64,000 nt of DNA from Methylomicrobium lacus LW14. GTDB lineage: Bacteria > Pseudomonadota > Gammaproteobacteria > Methylococcales > Methylomonadaceae. The notes under the pieces are model-generated. The model ran no database searches. It saw only the letters and a program-made list of their open reading frames with translations, and had not been told where the DNA came from. The stretch covers positions 1,240,001 to 1,304,000 of the forward strand of contig NZ_AZUN01000001.1 in assembly GCF_000527095.1 (NCBI RefSeq), in the 5' to 3' direction. A program made the position numbers and the translations under genes. Below, piece after piece: positions 17,399 through 25,686 of the stretch; the stretch's first letter is position 1; the number at the start of each line of letters is the position of its first letter.

Positions 17399-18490
17399 AT
17401 GACGCCCGCCGCCTATGCTGTACTGAATACCGAGGCGGTCACGCATAACCTGTCCGTCGTCAGGCGCCACGCGCCCGCCGCGAAAATCATGGCGGTGATC
17501 AAGGCCAACGGCTACGGCCACGGCTTGCTGCGCATCGCCGACGCGCTGGCCGGCGTCGATGCGTTCGCGGTAGCAAGAGGCGATGAAGGAATCAGGCTGC
17601 GGAAAGCCGGCTTCACTCAGCCGGTCACGGTGCTCGAAGGTTTCCGGAGCGGCGAGGATCTGGACGCATTTTTGCAGCAGGGCCTCGACACGATCGTACA
17701 TTCTTATCAGCAGCTCGAAATCCTCGAAGCTCGCGAGGAAACCGAAAAACTCGGCGTCTGGCTCAAGATCGACACCGGCATGAACCGGCTCGGTTTTCGC
17801 CCGGCCGATGTCGCCGGCGCCTATCAACGCCTGCGGCAATGCCGGATCATTTCAGGCCCGATCCGCTTCATGACGCATCTGGCCAATGCGGACGACAAGG
17901 CGGACCCGAAAACGCCGCAGCAGATCGCCTTGTTCAACGACACGCTCGAAAACTTCCCAGGCGAGCGCAGCATCGCGAACTCGGCCGGCGTTCTGGGCTG
18001 GCAGGAAGCCTTGGCCGACTGGGTGCGGCCCGGCGTGATGCTCTACGGCATCTCGCCGTTTCCTGAGCTGACCGGCAGGGAGCTCGGCCTCAAGCCGGTG
18101 ATGGGCCTGTATTCGCAGTTGATCGCGGTGAAGCCTGTGCACCAGGGCGAGACGGTCGGCTACAGCGGCACCTGGCGCTGTCCCGAAGAGACGCTCCTTG
18201 GCGTGGTCGCGGTCGGTTACGGCGACGGTTATCCGCGCTATGCGAAAGCCGGCACGCCGGTGCTGGTGAACGGCCGCCGCGTGCCGCTGATCGGCCGGGT
18301 GTCGATGGACATGATCACGGTCGATCTGGCCTCGCAGCCGGACGCGAAACCGGGCGACCCGGTCACCTTATGGAACGAGGCGTTGCCGGTCGAGGAAATC
18401 GCGCACTGTGCGGACACGATCCCTTATACGCTGGTGTGCGGAATTACCCAGCGCGTGCAAATCATCGAACGAGAAAGCGATGCCCAATAA
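17399..18490 (+). CDS. alr: Alanine racemase
   Basis: 363 residues with the PLP lysine in Val-Ile-Lys-Ala-Asn-Gly-Tyr-Gly-His-Gly (about residue 34), Val-Gly-Tyr-Gly-Asp-Gly-Tyr-Pro-Arg (about 274), and the second-domain Arg-Val-Ser-Met-Asp-Met (about 301). It makes D-alanine for peptidoglycan. GGGAG ribosome site before the ATG. Its end overlaps the next gene by 11 bp, suggesting one transcript dnaB-alr-aminotransferase. Confidence 0.97.
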   Translation: MTPAAYAVLNTEAVTHNLSVVRRHAPAAKIMAVIKANGYGHGLLRIADALAGVDAFAVARGDEGIRLRKAGFTQPVTVLEGFRSGEDLDAFLQQGLDTIVHSYQQLEILEAREETEKLGVWLKIDTGMNRLGFRPADVAGAYQRLRQCRIISGPIRFMTHLANADDKADPKTPQQIALFNDTLENFPGERSIANSAGVLGWQEALADWVRPGVMLYGISPFPELTGRELGLKPVMGLYSQLIAVKPVHQGETVGYSGTWRCPEETLLGVVAVGYGDGYPRYAKAGTPVLVNGRRVPLIGRVSMDMITVDLASQPDAKPGDPVTLWNEALPVEEIAHCADTIPYTLVCGITQRVQIIERESDAQ

Positions 18491-19613
18491 ACATCCCGAA
18501 TTTCCCTTAGCCGAAGACCTGATTTATTTGAATCATGCCGCGGTCGCGCCCTGGCCTGAAAGAACGCGCCGGGCGGTGGCCGAGTTTGCCGAGCAAAATT
18601 GCACCTACGGCGCGGCGTTTTATCCGGACTGGCTCAAAAAGGAATCGCTGCTGCGCGCACAGCTCAAGGCATTGATCAATGCGCCAAGCCCGGACGACAT
18701 CGCGCTGGTCAAGAATACCTCGGAGGCGCTGTCTTTCGTCGCCTATGGCCTGGACTGGCGGACCGGCGACAACATCGTGACCAGCAACGAAGAATTTCCG
18801 TCGAACCGCCTGCCCTGGGAATCGCTCGCCGCACAGGGCGTCGAACTGCGCCAGGCCGATCTCCATGCCGCCGCAACGCCGGAAGACGCGTTGTTTGCGC
18901 TGGTCGACCGTAATACGCGTCTGCTGACGATCAGTTCGATACAGTTCGCGACCGGCCTCAGGCTCGACATCGAACGGATCGGCGCCTTCTGCAAGCAGCG
19001 CCGCATCCTGTTCTGTGTCGATGCGATTCAAAGCATCGGCGCGGTGCGTTTCGACGTGCAGGCCTGCCAGGCCGATTTCGTGATGGCCGACGGCCATAAA
19101 TGGATGTTCGGCCCGGAAGGGCTCGGCGTTTTCTATACGACGCCGGAAGCCCGGGACAGGCTCAAGCTGACCCAGTTCGGCTGGCATATGATGAAGGACA
19201 CGCACAACTACGAGAACAAACCCTGGGAAATGCATCCGGGCGCCCGCCGCTTCGAATGCGGCAGCCCGAACATGCTCGGGATTCATGCCTTATCGGCCAG
19301 CCTGTCGCTGCTGCTCGACACCGGCATGGAGACGGTCGAAGCCGCGCTGTTCGAAAGGATCGATTACCTCCGGCAGCGCATCGAACAGCATGCCGAACTG
19401 GAACTGCTTTCTCCTACCCCGTCGCAGTTGAAGTCCGGCATCGTAGTGTTCCGGCATAAAAAGATTCCGAACCCGGCGCTTTATCCGTATCTGATGCAGC
19501 AAAAGGTGATCTGCGCGCTACGCGGCGCCGGCATCCGTTTTTCGCCGCATTTTTATAACGGCCTGGAGCAGATCGACCGGGCGTTCGCGATCATCGATCA
19601 TTATCCGGCCTGA
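18480..19613 (+). CDS. Class V aminotransferase-like PLP enzyme
   Basis: 377 residues from the ATG at 18480, chosen because it gives the family N-terminus (Leu-Ala-Glu-Asp-Leu-Ile-Tyr-Leu-Asn-His-Ala-Ala) and couples to alr. Fold-type I motifs: Ser-Ile-Gln-Phe-Ala-Thr-Gly, Asp-Ala-Ile-Gln-Ser-Ile-Gly, and the PLP lysine in Ala-Asp-Gly-His-Lys-Trp-Met-Phe-Gly-Pro-Glu-Gly. It resembles cysteine desulfurase/isopenicillin-N-epimerase-like proteins; the substrate is not known. No SufS-type active-site cysteine loop is obvious. The 3' end overlaps the convergent TPR gene by 13 bp. Confidence 0.88.
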   Translation: MPNKHPEFPLAEDLIYLNHAAVAPWPERTRRAVAEFAEQNCTYGAAFYPDWLKKESLLRAQLKALINAPSPDDIALVKNTSEALSFVAYGLDWRTGDNIVTSNEEFPSNRLPWESLAAQGVELRQADLHAAATPEDALFALVDRNTRLLTISSIQFATGLRLDIERIGAFCKQRRILFCVDAIQSIGAVRFDVQACQADFVMADGHKWMFGPEGLGVFYTTPEARDRLKLTQFGWHMMKDTHNYENKPWEMHPGARRFECGSPNMLGIHALSASLSLLLDTGMETVEAALFERIDYLRQRIEQHAELELLSPTPSQLKSGIVVFRHKKIPNPALYPYLMQQKVICALRGAGIRFSPHFYNGLEQIDRAFAIIDHYPA

Positions 19614-21115
19614 GCCGCCTTTTCCGCGCCCTGCAAACCATGCATCCGGTTCGGCGTTCGTTGCAGTGAAGCCTTATATTCTTTCAAAGCCTGCTTCGGC
19701 TTCCGCATATCCAGCAGCAAATCGCCCAACAGTTCGCGGGCCGGGATGATCGCTCCAGGCGTGACATTGTCCTTTTCGGTGGCATCCTCCAAATCCGCCG
19801 AGGCGCGCATCAGCCGTTCCGCTTCTTGATCCTGCTTGTCTGCGTGCGCCATCCAGGCCGCGACCGCCAGACGCTGAATCTCGATCTGATCGGCCGTATA
19901 GGCGTTGTGTGCGGCTTTGGCCGCATTCCGCAGCGCCTCCAACCGCTGTAGGCTGGTCCGCGCCGTTGCCGGATCGCCGCTCCGGGCCGCGCCCAGGCCT
20001 TTCGCAAAATGCGTGATCGCCTCGCACCAGCCGAATTTTTCCCATGGAAAGGCCAGAGGACGAATGCCCAATTGGGCCGCTTCGGACCATGCCTGGCGTT
20101 CGATCGCATAGCGCGCCGGAATCGCGGCCAGCGCATAAGCGGAAGTCGTATTCTCGGGATGTGGTTTTTGGATCGCCGCCGCTTCCCGCCAAATCGCCTC
20201 CGCCTTGTCACGCTGGCCCGATTGCAGATAGACATAGAGCAGATAATCCATGTAATGCAGTTGCTGATCCCAGACTTTGCCTGGAAAATTGTCCCGCGCA
20301 TAGTCCGTCGCGGCACGGTACGCGGCCAGATTCGAATCGGCCGCATCCTGCCAAAGCCCCAGACGGATGAAGATATGCGAAGGCATGTGCAGCGCATGCG
20401 GAACCGCCGGCGCAATGCGCGCATAGGAGCGCGCGGCAGCCAGCCCCAAGGAGGCGAGTTCCGGATTGTCGCTCGCGTGGATGATATAATGTGCGACGCC
20501 GGGATGATTCCGCACCGCATCCAGCACTTTCTGCAACAGCGCCAGCGCTTGTTTCTGCTTCGCATAGGTCTTATCCTGCGGCGAGGCGGTCGAAATCAAG
20601 GCGAGCGCATAAAACACGTTCGCTTCGAGGTCGTCCGGAAACCGGGCCTGCACCTTCGCCATCGCCTGTTCGTAAGCGAGCTTTCTTTTGCCATAGTTGG
20701 CCTCTTCGCCCCGATATAAGACACCCACCGCAGCCAGATAAAGCTGTTCGCGTTCGGTCTTGACGGCCAGCGCTTTCGCTTTTTGCAAGGCCGCCCGCCC
20801 TTCCCGCAGTTCGTCTTCGGTCGGCGGCGTGGCCCATAACTGCCGGTACAGGCTCATCGCGACACCCCAGTAAGCCATCGCGCACTCGGGATCGGACTCG
20901 GCAATCCGACGAAAGGTCTTGTTGGCCTCGTCATACCAGAACGAATGCAGCATCGCGACCGCTTGGTTGAACTCGCCGCGCGTCTCAAGAGCGCAGGATA
21001 CCGGAAAGTCGGTAGAGCCGAGTTTTTCCTGTCCGACGGAGTCAAGATGATGAGCGCCCACGGCCGCTACGGGAGTCGAGGCCAGTAATACCAGCAAAAA
21101 TAACAAGGTTTTCAT
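19601..21115 (-). CDS. Exported TPR-repeat protein
   Basis: 504 residues from the ATG at 21115, chosen because it has a GGAGGG site and opens a clear signal peptide (Met-Lys-Thr-Leu-Leu-Phe-Leu-Leu-Val-Leu-Leu-Ala, cleavage near residue 20). Helical repeats of the TPR/Sel1 kind fill the rest, for example Ala-Met-Ala-Tyr-Trp-Gly-Val-Ala-Met-Ser and His-Met-Pro-Ser-His-Ile-Phe-Ile-Arg-Leu-Gly. This His-Met-Pro-Ser-His motif recurs in a family of exported TPR proteins of unknown function. Probably periplasmic, with a likely scaffolding role. Confidence 0.8.
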   Translation of the reverse strand: MKTLLFLLVLLASTPVAAVGAHHLDSVGQEKLGSTDFPVSCALETRGEFNQAVAMLHSFWYDEANKTFRRIAESDPECAMAYWGVAMSLYRQLWATPPTEDELREGRAALQKAKALAVKTEREQLYLAAVGVLYRGEEANYGKRKLAYEQAMAKVQARFPDDLEANVFYALALISTASPQDKTYAKQKQALALLQKVLDAVRNHPGVAHYIIHASDNPELASLGLAAARSYARIAPAVPHALHMPSHIFIRLGLWQDAADSNLAAYRAATDYARDNFPGKVWDQQLHYMDYLLYVYLQSGQRDKAEAIWREAAAIQKPHPENTTSAYALAAIPARYAIERQAWSEAAQLGIRPLAFPWEKFGWCEAITHFAKGLGAARSGDPATARTSLQRLEALRNAAKAAHNAYTADQIEIQRLAVAAWMAHADKQDQEAERLMRASADLEDATEKDNVTPGAIIPARELLGDLLLDMRKPKQALKEYKASLQRTPNRMHGLQGAEKAAQAG

Positions 21116-21180
21116 GATTGCCCTCCGAATTTTTTTAAAAGGAAATTTGTCTACCTTAATATCGTATTGCAACATATACC

Positions 21181-21361
21181 TTGACAATACAATAGAGGAA
21201 GCTCATACTACCGCCAGCTTGAAAAGAAGATTTACCCTCTGTTTACCATTTCGATGTCTCTCCTGTAGCTGCTCGTCCTGTTTTTCATTAAGTAATTTAC
21301 AACTTTACCAGCTTGACTCGCCTTTCTAAGGCTTTATACTCATTATCTACTAGGACTTATC
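21181..21361 (+). promoter_or_regulatory. Promoter and long leader of cold-shock gene 1
   Basis: TTGACA at 21181-21186 and CATACT at 21204-21209 with a 17-bp spacer form a sigma-70 promoter. The leader of about 145 nt begins with a block (21214-21254) shared almost base for base with the leader of the second cold-shock gene (27466-27506). Long conserved leaders are known to control cspA-family mRNAs by temperature-dependent folding; that role here is inferred. Confidence 0.75.
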
Positions 21362-21571
21362 ATGTCTACAATAACTACCGGCACCGTTAAATGGTTTAAC
21401 TCTGAAAAAGGCTTCGGCTTTATCGAACAGAAATCAGGCCCTGATGTTTTCGTTCACTTCAGAAACATCGAATCAAGCGGCTACAAATCGCTTGACGAAG
21501 GCCAAAGTGTGCAATTTACCGTTTCGCAAGGCCCCAAAGGCCCCCAAGCTGAAAACGTAAGAGCCATCTAA
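21362..21571 (+). CDS. Cold-shock domain protein 1
   Basis: 69 residues, a single cold-shock domain with RNP1 (Lys-Gly-Phe-Gly-Phe-Ile) and RNP2 (Val-Phe-Val-His-Phe). An RNA chaperone that melts mRNA structure at low temperature. About 90% alike in protein to the copy at 27619. Its own terminator follows. Confidence 0.96.
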   Translation: MSTITTGTVKWFNSEKGFGFIEQKSGPDVFVHFRNIESSGYKSLDEGQSVQFTVSQGPKGPQAENVRAI

Positions 21572-21582
21572 GTTTTCTTTGC

Positions 21583-21619
21583 AAGCTGCGGCCGCGTTTG
21601 CGGCCCAGCTTGTATTTCT
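21583..21619 (+). terminator. Terminator of cold-shock gene 1
   Basis: Strong hairpin AAGCTG...CGGCCGC / GCGGCC...CAGCTT followed by GTATTTCT, just past the stop. Confidence 0.8.
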
Positions 21620-21851
21620 AAAACCTAAGTCAACTGATCTTGATTGTTACCAGGCACACCCTCAACCACTCCCCAAGGTGTTAGCGGCAAAATCCCGATG
21701 GTTAGCGATTAAAGAACTTCACGCATATCTCTTGACCCTCCCGGCAACCCCATCCTTATCTTCCTTCGACAGGAAGAAATTCGCTGCATCAACGAGATTC
21801 CTGGTAGTGCGCCTTATAATAAAAGCCTTGCCGCATCAATCAAGAACTCGA

Positions 21852-23114
21852 ATGAAAGCCCTCCAATCTCTGTATGACGTGCCGAAGAGTAACATCCTGG
21901 CCTTACTGCTGATATTACTGATAGGTAATGCAGGCCTCGCTGCCGCCGAGTCCCCATCGAAGGCATCTGTAACCCAGGCTTCTTCCGATACGATTCAGGC
22001 GGCCATCGATATCGAAGCCTTCGTGCGCACAGGCTGCCCGCATTGCGAGAAGGCCGAAGCCTTCCTGTCCGTCTTGTCTGCCGAGCGCCCGGAGGTGCGG
22101 TTATCGATACGCGATGTCGGCCAGGACGCCCTCGCACTTGAACGCTTGCGGCAACTATCAAACGCTGAGGGTCTCAAGCAATTAAGCGTGCCGGCCTTTT
22201 ATATCAATGGACAGTTGATCGTCGGCTTTGCGGAAGAGGCTGACACAGGACGGCGGATCAGGGCTGCGCTGGCTCAGGCTCAGCAGACCCCAAAAGCCTC
22301 CCCATCCGCCCCGGATAGCTGTAGCGCCGATCAAAGCCTAAGTTGCGAAGGAGAGACCACCGCTCCTTCGGAGCCGGAAAGTTTCGAAGTCTCGCTGTTC
22401 GGCCATACCCTGTCGCTCGAACAGATCGGCCTGCCGCTGTTTACGCTGGCGATGGGCCTGCTCGACGGATTGAACCCCTGTTCGATGTGGGTATTGATCC
22501 TGATGATCTCGCTGTTGGCGCCGATGCAAAACCGCTGGCGCATGCTCGCGGTTGCAGGGACCTTTATCGCGGTGGAAGGAGTCGCCTATCTGGCCTTCAT
22601 GGCGGCCTGGCTGAACCTGTTTCTGCTCGTCGGGCTATCACGCAGCTCGGAAACCCTCATCGCGGCCATGGCGATAGCCGCCGGCACAATTCATATCAAG
22701 GACTTCCTGGCCTACGGACGCGGGATTTCTCTGTCGATACCGCAAAGATCAAAACCCGGCATCTATACGCAAATCCGCCATATCCTGCAAGCCGAAAATC
22801 TGCTCGGCGCGATGCTCGGCGCCGTGGTTCTGGCCGTCCTGGTGCAGATCGTCGAGTTTCTCTGCACCTCGGGTTTTCCGGCGCTTTATACCCGCATCCT
22901 GACCTTGCAGCACCTGGACGGTTTGAGTTACTACGGCTACCTGCTGCTGTACAACGCGGCCTATATGTTTGACGATGCGGTCGTGCTCGGCATCGGCATA
23001 TTCACGCTCAGCCAACGGCGGCTTCAGGAAAACGAAGGCCGCTGGCTCAAGCTGGTCAGCGGCATCGTCATGGTCGGTCTGGGCCTCTATTTATTGGCGA
23101 TACGTCCGGGTTGA
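21852..23114 (+). CDS. Exported glutaredoxin-like domain fused to DsbD/CcdA-type membrane thiol transporter
   Basis: 420 residues from the ATG at 21852, the first start that gives a signal/anchor segment (about 15-32). Residues about 53-145 are a thioredoxin/glutaredoxin fold with Cys-Pro-His-Cys (62-65) and a cis-Pro loop (Ser-Val-Pro-Ala-Phe-Tyr). After a Ser/Pro/Cys linker come six or more helices with the two DsbD-type membrane cysteines: Leu-Asn-Pro-Cys-Ser (about 210) and Glu-Phe-Leu-Cys-Thr-Ser-Gly-Phe-Pro (about 340). The parts suggest electrons pass from the cytoplasm through the membrane pair to the attached periplasmic domain. The partner is unknown. Confidence 0.85.
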   Translation: MKALQSLYDVPKSNILALLLILLIGNAGLAAAESPSKASVTQASSDTIQAAIDIEAFVRTGCPHCEKAEAFLSVLSAERPEVRLSIRDVGQDALALERLRQLSNAEGLKQLSVPAFYINGQLIVGFAEEADTGRRIRAALAQAQQTPKASPSAPDSCSADQSLSCEGETTAPSEPESFEVSLFGHTLSLEQIGLPLFTLAMGLLDGLNPCSMWVLILMISLLAPMQNRWRMLAVAGTFIAVEGVAYLAFMAAWLNLFLLVGLSRSSETLIAAMAIAAGTIHIKDFLAYGRGISLSIPQRSKPGIYTQIRHILQAENLLGAMLGAVVLAVLVQIVEFLCTSGFPALYTRILTLQHLDGLSYYGYLLLYNAAYMFDDAVVLGIGIFTLSQRRLQENEGRWLKLVSGIVMVGLGLYLLAIRPG

Positions 23115-23231
23115 CCCATCATCAGCGCCCCCGAAAAAGCCTATCTTTCTCCAATAGCATTTCAGCCTTTACCCTCCGCGCATACAAGGCATCCTGATCG
23201 GGCCTGCCCTCAACCTTGCCTCAGCAGGCAC

Positions 23232-23262
23232 AGAACCGCCCTGCGGTTCTCATCTTATTATT
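23232..23262 (+). terminator. Possible terminator hairpin
   Basis: AGAACCGC/GCGGTTCT arms with a CCT loop followed by a T-rich stretch, 120 bp past the thiol-transporter gene and upstream of cysK. It could also act as a leader hairpin of cysK. Confidence 0.5.
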
Positions 23263-23387
23263 TGATATACATACCCAATAATATCGTTTCAATTTATAGG
23301 TCATCCCGATTAACCTTAGCTCAAGGTTATGAGCTGACCCCCGCCAGAAACAACTTAAAAATATTCATTCAATCATTAGGAAACAAG

Positions 23388-24374
23388 ATGCCGCATTGGT
23401 TTGAAGATAACGCCAAGTCTATTGGCCACACGCCTCTGGTAAAGCTGAATCGAATTAGCGTTTACGCTAACGCGACCATTCTCGCCAAAATCGAAGGGCG
23501 CAATCCCGCCTATTCCGTTAAATGCCGCATCGGCGCCGCGATGGTTGAGGATGCCGAAAAACGCGGGCTTTTGGGGCCCGGCAAGGAGCTGATTGAACCG
23601 ACCAGCGGCAACACCGGCATTGCCTTGGCTTTTGTTGCGGCCGCCAAAGGCATCCCGCTGACGCTAACGATGCCGGAAAGCATGAGCCTGGAGCGCAGAA
23701 AACTATTGATCGCCTACGGCGCGAAACTGGTGCTGACCGAGGCGGCGCGCGGCATGAGCGGCGCGATCGCCAAGGCCGAAGAAATCGCCGCTTCCGACCC
23801 TAATCGCTACGTCTTGCTGCAACAGTTTAAAAACCCCGCGAATCCTGCGATTCATGAACAAACCACGGGGCCTGAAATTTGGCACGACACAGACGGTAAA
23901 ATCGACATCTTTGTTGCCGGCGTCGGAACCGGCGGCACCATCACCGGCGTTTCACGCTATATCAAACAGACCCAGGGCAAGCCGATACTTTCTGTCGCGG
24001 TCGAACCCGCCGCCAGCCCGGTACTCACGCAACGGCTTGCCGGCGAGGAGCTGAAGCCGGGACCACACAAAATACAGGGCATTGGGGCGGGATTCGTGCC
24101 CGACGTGCTGGATTTATCGCTGATTGACGAAATCGGACAAGTGACCAATGAAGAGGCGATTGACTATGCGCGGCGATTGGCAAGAGAAGAAGGCATCCTC
24201 TCCGGAATATCAAGTGGTGCTGCAGTGGCGGTGGCGGTTCGTCAAGCCAAGCAGCCCCAAAATCAAGGTAAAACGATTGTGGTGGTGTTGCCGGATTCGG
24301 GTGAACGCTATTTGAGTTCGGTCTTGTTTGAAGGACTGTTCGATCAAAACGGACTGCCGACACCGCAGCAGTAA
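23388..24374 (+). CDS. cysK: Cysteine synthase (O-acetylserine sulfhydrylase)
   Basis: 328 residues from the ATG at 23388 (AGGA site upstream). Hallmarks: PLP lysine in Ser-Val-Lys-Cys-Arg-Ile-Gly-Ala-Ala-Met (about 44), Glu-Pro-Thr-Ser-Gly-Asn-Thr-Gly-Ile, and the phosphate loop Gly-Val-Gly-Thr-Gly-Gly-Thr-Ile-Thr-Gly. It makes cysteine from O-acetylserine and sulfide. A serine-pathway gene follows 58 bp later, so the pair may be co-transcribed to supply serine and then cysteine. Confidence 0.95.
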   Translation: MPHWFEDNAKSIGHTPLVKLNRISVYANATILAKIEGRNPAYSVKCRIGAAMVEDAEKRGLLGPGKELIEPTSGNTGIALAFVAAAKGIPLTLTMPESMSLERRKLLIAYGAKLVLTEAARGMSGAIAKAEEIAASDPNRYVLLQQFKNPANPAIHEQTTGPEIWHDTDGKIDIFVAGVGTGGTITGVSRYIKQTQGKPILSVAVEPAASPVLTQRLAGEELKPGPHKIQGIGAGFVPDVLDLSLIDEIGQVTNEEAIDYARRLAREEGILSGISSGAAVAVAVRQAKQPQNQGKTIVVVLPDSGERYLSSVLFEGLFDQNGLPTPQQ

Positions 24375-24432
24375 CGCGCTTAGCCGAATCGCGCCGGGAC
24401 CCTCATTAAACATACATAGTAAAAAAAACCAG

Positions 24433-25614
24433 ATGACACAGAATTTCCCTCTCTTCAAGATCAAAACTTATAACACGCTATCCCGCACCGGCCTGGAAAA
24501 ATTTCCATCCGGACGCTTTGAAATCGGGCCGGGAGTCGATCGCCCCGATGCGATCCTGCTACGCTCTCACGATTTGCATGATGTCGTCATTCCCGAAACG
24601 GTCAAAGCAGTGGGCCGAGCCGGCACCGGCGTTAACAATATTCCTGTTTCCGAATACTCCAAGCGCGGCATTCCCGTATTCAATGCGCCGGGCGCCAATG
24701 CGAATGCGGTGACTGAATTGGTCATCGCGGGCCTGTTGTTGGCGGCGCGCAATATTCCCGATGCCTGGCATTTCACCAAAAATCTCGAAGGCGACGGGGA
24801 CGAACTTGAATCGCTGGTCGAACAAGGCAAGAAACGCTTCTCCGGCTTTGAGCTGGCCGGCAAGACCTTGGGAGTCGTGGGACTGGGCGCCATCGGCGTC
24901 AAAGTCAGCAATGCCGCGGCAGCGCTCGGCTTGAAAGTCATCGGCTTCGATCCGCAATTAACGGTCGAAAGCGCCTGGCAGTTATCGTCGGATGCGATTG
25001 CCGCCGGCAGCCTGGACGAACTGTTGGCGCGCGCCGATTTCGTAACCCTGCACGTGCCGCTGAACGATCATACCCGTCATTTGATCAACGCGGCGCGCCT
25101 CGCCAAGATAAAGCCGAAAGCGACTTTATTGAATTTCTCCCGTGCCGCCATCGTCGATGAAAGCGCCGTTTTGGCCGCGCTGGAATCCGGCACGCTTCAT
25201 GCTTATGTTTCGGATTTTCCTTCGCGGGCCTTGTTGAATCACCCGCGCACGATCGTTTTACCGCATCTCGGCGCTTCCACCGCCGAAGCCGAGGACAACT
25301 GCGCGGCGATGGTTTCGGAACAGGTGCGCGATTTCCTGGAGAACGGCAACATTCGCCGTTCGGTGAATTTTCCTGACGTTCACCTGCCCCGCACCGAAGG
25401 CTTGCGGCTGGCGATCGCCAACGAAAACGTACCCGGTATGGTCAGCCAGATTACCGGCATTCTGGCCGAGCACAAGATCAATATCGTTGACTTCTTGAAC
25501 AAGTCCCGCGGCGATTACGCCTATTCGCTGATCGATATCAACGATCACATTCCGCCTCCCCTGCTTGCCCGAATCGGTTCGATCCAAGGGGTGCTTGCGG
25601 TGCGGGTCGTTTGA
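24433..25614 (+). CDS. serA: D-3-phosphoglycerate dehydrogenase
   Basis: 393 residues from the ATG at 24433. NAD fold with Gly-Val-Val-Gly-Leu-Gly-Ala-Ile-Gly (about 149), Asn-Phe-Ser-Arg-Ala-Ala-Ile-Val-Asp-Glu with the active-site Arg, and Leu-Pro-His-Leu-Gly-Ala-Ser-Thr with the active-site His. A C-terminal ACT domain (about 320-393) suggests serine feedback control. Between Arg and His the sequence reads Tyr-Val-Ser-Asp-Phe-Pro instead of the commoner Asp-Val-Phe-Glu, as in the short SerA subgroup. First step of serine synthesis. Confidence 0.93.
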   Translation: MTQNFPLFKIKTYNTLSRTGLEKFPSGRFEIGPGVDRPDAILLRSHDLHDVVIPETVKAVGRAGTGVNNIPVSEYSKRGIPVFNAPGANANAVTELVIAGLLLAARNIPDAWHFTKNLEGDGDELESLVEQGKKRFSGFELAGKTLGVVGLGAIGVKVSNAAAALGLKVIGFDPQLTVESAWQLSSDAIAAGSLDELLARADFVTLHVPLNDHTRHLINAARLAKIKPKATLLNFSRAAIVDESAVLAALESGTLHAYVSDFPSRALLNHPRTIVLPHLGASTAEAEDNCAAMVSEQVRDFLENGNIRRSVNFPDVHLPRTEGLRLAIANENVPGMVSQITGILAEHKINIVDFLNKSRGDYAYSLIDINDHIPPPLLARIGSIQGVLAVRVV

Positions 25615-25686
25615 CATGACAAGCAGCCCGTCCTCCTGGCGCGACGCTAGAGGCAACTGACTCCATTCACTCAATAAGGACATATC

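Noticed and set aside
24433..25614. SerA as a broken enzyme because the usual Asp-Val-Phe-Glu motif is missing
   Set aside because: The Tyr-Val-Ser-Asp-Phe-Pro form is found in a recognised short SerA subgroup, so this is variation and not loss.
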